A stretch of DNA of 64,000 bases from contig NC_033621.1 in assembly GCF_001540865.1 (NCBI RefSeq), positions 19,575,683 to 19,639,682 on the forward strand, in the 5' to 3' direction. The stretch comes from Ananas comosus (taxonomy: Eukaryota; Streptophyta; Magnoliopsida; Poales; Bromeliaceae). Below the pieces are notes generated by a model. The model had not been told where the DNA came from and searched no databases. It was given only the letters and a program-made list of their open reading frames with translations. The position numbers were made by a program, and so were the translations under genes. Numbering within the stretch: position 1 is the first letter of the stretch; every line of letters begins with the position of its first letter. This document shows, one piece after another, positions 57,011 through 64,000 of the stretch.

Positions 57011-58309
57011 AATGTTTACCAGATTGAATATATAGATTGGACTAATTTGATTCAAAAGCTCCCAATTTTCCAACTTGAATTGTTTAGTATATAACATGGA
57101 AATATTTCTTTCTCTCAAACCACTCCAACAAATACTGCTCACCCTTGACCCCGAGAAAGCCTCCCAACTATTAGCTTTGAATGGTATTTATTTGTAATTA
57201 ATTCTTCACTATTATTCTTTCCAAAGCTCAAATTCAAATACGCCTACTATTGAAAGTTGAGCTAGAATATACTTTTAGAACAATTTAAGTTCTCAATACT
57301 ATCATGCCATTTTCAATGATTGAATTAGCTAGGAAATCTAAATAGGAGCCTTCCCCACCTTCTCGTTTCCTCTGCGGTTCGGAACGGACTCAGAGAGGGT
57401 TAATTTATCTTATTTTTTACTCCTATTTACCGATTCATTCGGGACTGATCAGAATGAGAGTGAAAGTTTTTGACGGATTGTTGGCAGATCAGATAGGATA
57501 TCAAAGGAAAGTAATTTCCTACCTGTCGCTCCATTTTCTTAGTGGATCAGGGCGGATTCGGAGCGAACTATATTTTTTTCTTTATTTTTGGCCTCAATTA
57601 TTACCCCTATTTAGTTCAAATCGGGGCGGGAGCTCCACCAACTGAGACCCATTTGAATTTGTAATTTTAAATCAAGGATCGACGCTATTGCACAGCACGT
57701 AAACTTCCTAGAAACCAAGTTTCTTAATTTTTTGACATTTTTACTTATTGTTCAAATAGTTTTAAAATCAACAATTTGTAACTAAATATATAAGGTGTAT
57801 TTGAGACCATTTGATTACTTAAAAGTTTACGAGCTATATATCATATTCTACAGTATCGATCGTCAATTCCGATACCTGATCATCATAACTGATGCCGAAG
57901 TATTAAGTGCTTGATACTCTTCATACTTTAAAATTATTATAGCTCAATACCATTATTAACTTAATAACATCAGTATGCATTGATCATCTCACACGTCGAA
58001 TGTCAAGAGTAGCAGCAAATCTATAAATCTATAAAATATAATGAATCCTCATGGATTTCAAGCTCTCTCTCCGCAATTCATGAAAAAAGTGAGCCCCTCC
58101 CCTCTCTAAATCTACAATTATTTTCTTAATTAGTAGAGTCTACATTCTCTCTCTTCTTAATTAGGATGTTAGTGGAGCTCATATTATTAATTAGGTGGGG
58201 CTAATTTTCTTCTAAATGCTTCTTACGTTACTCCTCTCTATCCATCTGCCCCTTCATCTCCTTTCTCTTAATTTTTTTTTCCTTTTTTTTTGTCCACATA
58301 CATATATCA
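57011..58309. repeat. 1.3-kb direct repeat, copy 1
   Basis: Matches 60242-61520 in the same direction from AATGTTTACCAGATTGAATA to CCTTTTTTTTTGTCCACATAC, with many one-base differences. It lies wholly inside the N-bounded segment. Confidence 0.9.
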
Positions 58310-58328
58310 CGGAAAGACATGATTATGA

Positions 58329-58329
58329 N
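58329..58329. other. Single N (assembly join)
   Basis: Right edge of the N-bounded segment; MULE interior (PPR fragment) starts directly after. Confidence 0.9.
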
Positions 58330-58477
58330 GGTCGTGGGCGCGGCGGGCGTCGGAGTACCTGGCGAGGCGGGAGAGGAGGGCATTGAAGGAGACGGTGGTG
58401 CGGCGGGGCATTTCGTCGAACAGTTGGAGGGCGTGGGGGAGGAGGCCGGAGGAGGAAGAGGCGGCGGCGTGCTTCGT
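58330..58477 (-). pseudogene. Captured PPR protein fragment
   Basis: The minus strand reads FDEMPRRTTVSFNALLSRL, the ldeMPxRtvvSfNaLl pattern of pentatricopeptide repeat proteins (organelle RNA-binding). GC-rich. Cut at one side by the N and at the other by an ACCATTAC-type palindrome (58478-58499). Not a gene: no start, no frame beyond. Confidence 0.8.
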
Positions 58478-58499
58478 TAATGGTGTAATTACACCATTA
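58478..58499. repeat. Perfect 22-bp palindrome at fragment junction
   Basis: The core AATGGTGTAATTACACCATT extends one base each side. Single or broken copies of ACCATTAC lie at most fragment borders in this MULE. Confidence 0.85.
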
Positions 58500-58597
58500 C
58501 ACGTAATGGTTGCTGATCGAACTAAACGTGAAATATATAAGAAAAACATAAATGACAGGAAAGCTAGACTTGACGGAAATCAGTAACCTACCGAAGC

Positions 58598-58700
58598 CCC
58601 AGGGTCGCCATTAATTACACCTTCTTTCTTTCCTGATTGATCGGCAGAGCGTGAACCCTTGCTGTCCCCCTTCAAGTTTGGACAATAGAGAATAAAAAGG
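58598..58700 (-). pseudogene. Unidentified captured exon-like piece
   Basis: The minus strand reads LKGDSKGSRSADQSGKKEGV and then GDPGAS before a GTAGGT that looks like a splice donor. I do not recognise the source gene. Confidence 0.4.
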
Positions 58701-59274
58701 TTAAAATTTGCAGGGACTACCTCACCTATAGACCATTTTGTGATACACCTCTCAACATTTTTTTTTTTTTTCTTTTTTTTTGTTCCGATTGTACACCGCA
58801 CTCGATCTCGCTTTTTTACACGTTCAATTAATCTTAAATGTAAGGTTGTAGCCATTACAAAACCATTAAGGTAATTACAAACACCATTATCCATTACGAC
58901 TAAGAAGTATCACCGTAGCGCGCCCGTGCCCTGCCTCGCGCGCTGCGATCACCGCCCGCTCACCATTACATCCATTACGAAGAGAAAGAGCAGCCGTTCA
59001 GTATAGACCATTTGTAAACACCTCATCCAACCACGTTTTTTTTTTTTCCGATTGATACACCCACAGATTCCCTTTTTTTAACTTCAATTATCTTTCTGTT
59101 TTTGTGTGTCAATTTAATAGTGAGTCTGGTACCAACTACACCATTAATGTGAAATGACACCAATACCCATAATGTTAATGGCACCATTACACCATTACAC
59201 TAAGAATACAGCCTATCGCCCCCGTCCCGCCTCCCGGCTGCTCACTCGGCCCGCGTGCACCATTACACCATTAC

Positions 59275-59545
59275 GAAGAAGAAGAAGCAGCCGTCGGAGA
59301 TCGCGACGGCGGCCGACGCCGCCCAAGCGGAGCCCCGGGCGGCGCGTGTGACCGCCGCCCTCGACCGGCGCGACGTCCCCGGCTGCGACACCCCGCTCCA
59401 CCTCGTCGCCCGCCTCCCGCGCGCCCCCACCCTTGCCGCGGCGCTCGCGGTCGCCGGTGCTGACCCCTCCCTGCAGAACGCCGCCGGGTGGACGCTGCTT
59501 GGCGAGGCCGGAAGTCGCCGTGGCACGCCCCGTGCTCTTATAGGA
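59275..59545 (+). pseudogene. Captured ankyrin (ANKRD13-like) fragment
   Basis: Reads VTAALDRRDVPGCDTPLHL and GADPSLQNAAGWTLL, closely matching the N-terminal ankyrin part of plant ANKRD13-like proteins (LDRRDVP.retPLHLAvRL ... SLQNaaGW..LqEA; known family). Very GC-rich. It then runs into AAG/GAA repeats of the MULE arm. No start codon or promoter context of its own gene. Confidence 0.85.
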
Positions 59546-59832
59546 AGAAGAAGAAGAAGAAGAGGGAAAAAAAAAAGGTGCTCCAGCAGGAGGAAGAAGA
59601 AGAAGAAAAAGAAAAAGAGAAGAAAAAATTGCTCCGCCTGGCCTTCGCTTTTTTTTTCCGGCGGAAAAAAAAAGAACGAGAGAACGAAGAGGAGAGAGAA
59701 AGAGGAAAGAGAAAAAGTAATAAGAGTATTTTGGTCAGTTTGCTGAAAGAGCGGACTGAATCTGTAAAAACGAAAAAGATGGCCCGATTTTGCAAAAGCC
59801 CAAAATAAGTGGATTTTTTATGCAAAAAGGCC

Positions 59833-59841
59833 ATTTACTTT
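59833..59841. repeat. Target duplication ATTTACTTT (right)
   Basis: Matches 56017-56025 exactly. Confidence 0.9.
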
Positions 59842-60241
59842 CGTGTCGTTTTCCATCGCGCGGCATTCGAATTAATTATTAAATATAATTTAACCTATTT
59901 GAATATTTTAAAAAGCATATTTAATAATTTTTGGGCACTGTTTTCTAATTATCAAATGGTCTCTAATCCTTAAAATAAACTGTTTATCTACTAATGCTCT
60001 GGAATCATGAGTTCAGAATCTAAGATGCTCAAATAGTATAGATTAAGTATAACGGTGTCAATCATTAGAAATAATGTAAAAGTAAATTAAGTCATTTACT
60101 TCTAGAAGTATTCGAGCCTAGTTGATGAATAAATAATCTTCAATCAACCAATGCAATATAATTAACATAAAATCAAAGAATTTCTAACAAAAATTGATGT
60201 TACAATATATCATGCATATAATCTTTTTATAAAAATATAAC

Positions 60242-61518
60242 AAATGTTACCAGATTGAATATATAGATTGGACTAATTTGATTCAAAGCTCCCAATTTTT
60301 CCAATTGAATTGTTTAGTATGTATACATGGAAATATTTCTTTCTCTCAAACACTCCAACAAATACTGCTCACCCTGACCCGAGAAAGCCTCCCAACTATT
60401 AGCTTTGAATGGTATTTATTTGTAATAATTTCTCACTATTATTCTTTCCAAAGCTCAAATTCAAATACGCCTATATTGAAGTTGAGCTAGAAATTACTTT
60501 TAGAACAATTTAAGTTCTCAATACTATCATGCCATTTTCAATGATTGAATTAGCTAGGAATCTAAATAGGAGCCTTCCCACCTTCTCGTTTCCTCTGCGT
60601 GTGTTCGAACGGACTCATGAGAGGGTTAATTTATCTTATTTTTTACTCTAATTACGATTCATTCGGGACTGATCAGAATGAGAGTGAAAGTTTTTGACGA
60701 TTTTTGCAGATCAGATAGGATATCAACGGAAAGTAATTTCTACCTGTCGCTCCATTTCTTAGTGGATCAGGGGCGGATTCGGAGCGAACTATATTTTTTT
60801 CTTTATTTTTCGGCCTCAATTATTACCCTATTAGTTCAAAAATCGGGGGCGGGAGCTCCACCAACGAGACCCATTTGAATTTGTAATTTGTAAATCAAGG
60901 ATCGACGCTATTGCACAGCACGTAAACTTCTAGAAACCAAGTTTTCTTAATTTTTTGACATTCTTTACTTATTGTTTCAAATAGTTTTAAAATCAACATT
61001 TGTTAACTAAATATATAAGTGTATTTGAGACTATTTGATTACTTAAAAGTTTACGAGCTATTATATCATATTCTACAGTATCGATCGTCAATTCCGATAC
61101 CTGATATCATAACTGAGTCGAAGTATTAAGGTGCTATGATACTCTTCAATACTTTAAAATTATTATAGCTCAATACCATTATTAACTTAATAACATCAGT
61201 ATGCATTGATCATCTCACACGTCGAATGTCAAGAGTAGCCAGCAAATCTAAAATCTATAAATAATGTAAATCTCATGGATTTCAAAGCTCTCTCCGAATT
61301 CATGAAAAAAGGGGCCCCTCCCCTCTCTAACTACAATTATTTTAATTAGTTAAAACTTCTCTCTCTTCTTAATTAGGATGTTAGTGTGAGCTCATATTAT
61401 AATTAGGTGGGCGTAATTTTCTTCTAAATGCTTCTTACGTTACTCCTCTCTATCCATCTGCCCCTTCATCTCCTTTCTCTTAATTTTTTTCCTTTTTTTT
61501 GCCACATACGATACATAC

Positions 61519-61520
<2 letters not shown>
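60242..61520. repeat. 1.3-kb direct repeat, copy 2
   Basis: Same sequence as 57011-58309, with frequent one-base insertions and losses. It contains no supported gene; CTCTTCTTAATTAGGATG near the end is shared by both copies. Confidence 0.9.
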
Positions 61521-61555
<35 letters not shown>

Positions 61556-61583
61556 AATATATATATATATTATATATATATAT
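61521..61583. repeat. TA-rich microsatellite
   Basis: TA tract before a family C MITE. Confidence 0.93.
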
Positions 61584-62105
61584 TAGAGTGCTGTCTGGCG
61601 GCTTTTGGAAGCACGGAGCACTCCGTGCTTCCAGTTGTTGTTCGAGTTGGGACTTTTGATATCGACGATTCTCGCGTTAGACTTGATCTGAGTATTTGAA
61701 TGAGTATCTAAATAAAATTTCGCGATCATTTGCCTTATGATCGAAGCGGGCTCAAAATACGCTGAAATAAAATCTTACAAAATATGATGATGATGTATTA
61801 AAATTAGATCAAAGTTGTTGATCTTGTTTATATGGTATAAAAGAATTTTCTATCAAATATTTCATGTGATTTGGATATTTCTACACCGTTAACTTGCAAA
61901 CGGCTCACCACGGCTGTTAAATTTATTGATTTTGAGCCCTTCGATCACTAGGCAAATCATATCGAAAATCGCGAAATTTTATTTCTAGGTACTTCAAATA
62001 CTCTAGATCAACTCTAATCGGAGCCGATCGTCGATTCGAAAGTCGAACATCGAAAACGAACTTGGAAGCACGGGGGCTCCGTGCTTCCAGAAGCATACCC
62101 CCACT
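61584..62105. mobile_element. Family C MITE
   Basis: Tips GGAAGCACGGAGCACTCCGT and GGGGGCTCCGTGCTTCCAG. Arms as in 4678-5223, with many single-base losses. Confidence 0.8.
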
Positions 62106-62124
62106 ATATATATATAATATATAT

Positions 62125-62184
<60 letters not shown>

Positions 62185-62193
62185 ACATAATAC
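62106..62193. repeat. TA-rich microsatellite
   Basis: TA tract with ATAAT breaks, then GTATGTATACATA. Confidence 0.93.
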
Positions 62194-63049
62194 ATACATA
62201 CAATTGGTGAAATTTTAATTTTATAAATTAAAAAATATTGTTATTGTTTTTCTTTCAAAAAGAAAAAAATTATTTTTTCTTCTCCTAATTTTATTTTATT
62301 TTAATTGCTAATTTTTTAAAAAATTAATTTTTATTAGAAAAAAAAGCAACCGGAGCCCATTATAATTCGTCAAGTAAATAAAACCAATCCCAACGAAATC
62401 ACTTGGTTTTTATTTTTTTCCTTCTCTTTATTCTTACATTAATTATGTTTTTTTAGATACTATCAACAATTTTTATTCCATTTTATTTTTTTGTTCTTTC
62501 TTTGTTCTCCATTAGATTATATTTTTATTCTAAAAAAATTTTTAATATATTTTTTATATTATTAACCAATCAAATATTAATTATTTTTTACTATACTTTT
62601 ATCTTTTTATTTGTATATTAATTTAATTTATAATTTATTATAATTTTTATCTGCTGCATCGTGCGGGTTCTTATACTAGTATGATTAACTAGGCAAAGAC
62701 AATTAATACTTATTACAAAGAAATAAAAACATTAATACTTTATTGGCTTATTAATTTATCGTAAGACCAACACCACCTTAATTTTTGTTTGATTTCTATC
62801 ACGTCAATTAAAATTTCCAACATTTGATCTTTGAATTGAAGCAATGACAATCCATACCATCATTTGGACTTGTTGCGCTAAACAAATCCGCCATGCGGTG
62901 GACCAGATGCACCGCAAGAACGATCTCTGAAGCCAACTACAATTAGACCACATATGGTGCGACAGGAATTGAAAAAAAACACACCTGAAACTGAAAAAGG
63001 GCAATAACCGACTTAGTTACTCGGCCGAAAGTGGTCCATAAAAATAGGA
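62194..63049. other. AT-rich sequence; possible Helitron end
   Basis: No gene supported. At 62655-62682 the reverse strand reads ACTAGTATAAGAACCCGCAC, similar to 34674 and to plant Helitron 5' ends. Confidence 0.35.
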
Positions 63050-63581
63050 ACATGGCTGATGGGGGAGAATAACTGAATAATCAACAGGCGGAGCTATAAA
63101 TAAATAGAGGACGCCTGATAGAGAGGTCTTTCTACCCTGTAAACAAGAAGACCAAATTTATTTTGATCATATTTTACTACTTTCTAGGAGTAATCTACTT
63201 GTAATCCTTTCATTTTTTTTCGCAATTACTATCTTTTTTAGGAGTAGTTTGTAAAGTAGATTTTTGTTCGAAATCGTATGCCACGCCATAGCGGCGCACA
63301 ACCTTTTTGTAAACATTTTCAAAGTCTGAGCAATATAAAAACTTTTCGGCTCTTCAGCCGAAAGGAAAAAACACTGCTTCTTCCTTGACTCAGCTGATCC
63401 AGTTAAACCGAATTGGTTGTGTGCTGTTGAGCTCGGCTGATTTGATCCTTTATCAGCTGAATTGCTTGGTTCGATAGCCGGAGCAAGTTTCGAGGGTCAT
63501 CATTCGTAGCCGTTCTGCATCCTCGCGCACTTCCCGAAGGAGAATTTTGACCGAGTCAGTGGTCAAAGAAATCGGCTCGCA
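63050..63581 (+). mobile_element. 3' part of a gypsy-like LTR
   Basis: TATA-like GAGCTATAAATAAATAGAGG at 63091 and GCTCGCA at the end, followed by a PBS-like region. The LTR start was not located. The internal region begins downstream and runs off the window. Confidence 0.45.
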
Positions 63582-63585
63582 ATAA

Positions 63586-63600
63586 TTTTTGACACGCCTT
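63586..63600 (+). promoter_or_regulatory. Possible primer binding site
   Basis: TTTTTGACACGCCTT resembles the TTTTTGGCACGCC region after LTRs of Tat/Ogre-group gypsy elements. Confidence 0.4.
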
Positions 63601-63649
63601 GTGCGACAACCTTTGCTTAGGTAAGTCTTTACTTTACTTGCTACAATTT

Positions 63650-64000
63650 ATGGCTAACAATAATGCCATGAATCTCCGCAATCGAGTCGTTCCTTGAACG
63701 TCTGGGAATGTCCAGGCTAGTAATACTGAGAATATGAATGAGTGTCGTGCAGTATTAATAGTAAAGGATGAGGCTAGTGGTCAATCGGACCACTAAGAGC
63801 CGAGTTTGGCTCAGGCGCCCGAACAGATGATGCAGGTCTTGCAAGTTTTAGACCAAAATAGTCATTAGAGCACCACTCGTTTAGACACAGTTTTAGCCGC
63901 TATTACGGCTTCTAACGAGAATATTGCTCGAATTGGGCAAATTATTAACACGTAATGAGCAGCCTATGGTGGGTCTACAAGGCCCTGTAGGTACGCCAGT
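63650..64000 (+). pseudogene. Degenerate gag start, cut by window end
   Basis: ATG at 63650 gives MANNNAMNLRNRVVP then TGA. The same frame later holds TAA, TAG and a TAA-TGA pair, separated by plausible protein such as MMQVLQVLDQN and TVLAAITASNENIARIGQII. It looks like gag coiled-coil sequence of an LTR element. No domain can be named. Confidence 0.4.

Larger units (their letters stand above)
56026..59832. mobile_element. Pack-MULE with captured gene fragments
   Basis: Tips GGCCTTTTTGCATAAAAAA and, reversed, GGCCTTTTTGCATAAAAAAT. Perfect 9-bp target duplication. Arms of about 0.6-0.7 kb (56026-56760 and 59190-59832) are inverted copies; both include a Lys/Glu-type GAA/TTC-rich stretch and a GC-rich ankyrin-gene fragment. 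The interior holds a PPR fragment and another coding-like piece. Long inverted arms, 9-bp duplication and captured host exons define Pack-MULEs (known class). No transposase. The segment 56796-58328 between two Ns is probably foreign, so true length may be about 2.3 kb. Confidence 0.9.

Noticed and set aside
62804..63004. 66-residue minus-strand frame
   Set aside because: Trp/Cys-rich but no motif, no splice context and no support on either side.

Overview
The window is nuclear DNA of a flowering plant. The GC-rich coding pieces set in very AT-rich DNA lean towards a monocot, but I cannot fix the species. Almost all of it is transposable-element sequence. No single long reading frame is a host gene, yet splicing small blocks on the minus strand gives one real gene: a terpene synthase. 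Its exons 1-7 lie at 32263-32021, 29355-29150, 28422-28333, 23978-23752, 4309-4131, 3346-3128 and 2262-2127. Splice sites and codon phases fit at every junction except one. That junction (exon 3 to 4) is two bases short and lies beside a stretch rich in one-base dropouts. The C-terminal exons are not visible and must lie left of base 1 or be lost.

Layout. 1-32.3 kb is the terpene synthase with its swollen introns. Intron 4 (19.4 kb) holds a decayed Ty1/copia element (5352-22834) that was itself hit many times. The hits are a gag-protease-only copia element (7576-14421) carrying an Angela/BARE-like solo LTR (9023-13018) carrying a Ty3/gypsy solo LTR (9191-11409); a second short copia derivative (15168-18397) carrying a hAT; and, inside its LTRs, a SINE, a Cassandra-type TRIM with 5S rRNA-derived LTRs, a MITE and a CACTA element. 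Intron 3 (4.4 kb) is nearly a wall of foldback MITEs separated by (TA)n. Intron 1 holds two Mutator-type foldback elements, one split by a hAT.

32.3-40.5 kb is AT-rich intergenic DNA with a 2.66-kb solo LTR (35684-38343) and a SINE. 40516-52816 is a hAT-like element, recognised by its 8-bp target duplication, that now contains a MITE cut in two by a complete 9.57-kb Tekay-type chromovirus (40981-50553). That element has PBS, gag, protease, RT, RNase H, integrase, chromodomain and PPT, and seven in-frame stops, all explicable as C-to-T or G-to-A changes. 52.8-56.0 kb is gene-poor with a SINE and two foldbacks. 56026-59832 is a Pack-MULE with a perfect 9-bp target duplication; it carries ankyrin-protein fragments in both arms plus a PPR fragment. 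Its centre is broken by an N-bounded 1.5-kb block that duplicates sequence downstream (60242-61520) and looks misassembled. 61.5-64.0 kb has another MITE, AT-rich DNA and the 5' end of a degenerate LTR retrotransposon cut by the window edge.

Target-site duplications were matched by eye for most elements, which lets the order of insertion be read. Single Ns at 2465, 9915, 56795 and 58329 mark assembly joins; at least two are flanked by duplicated sequence.
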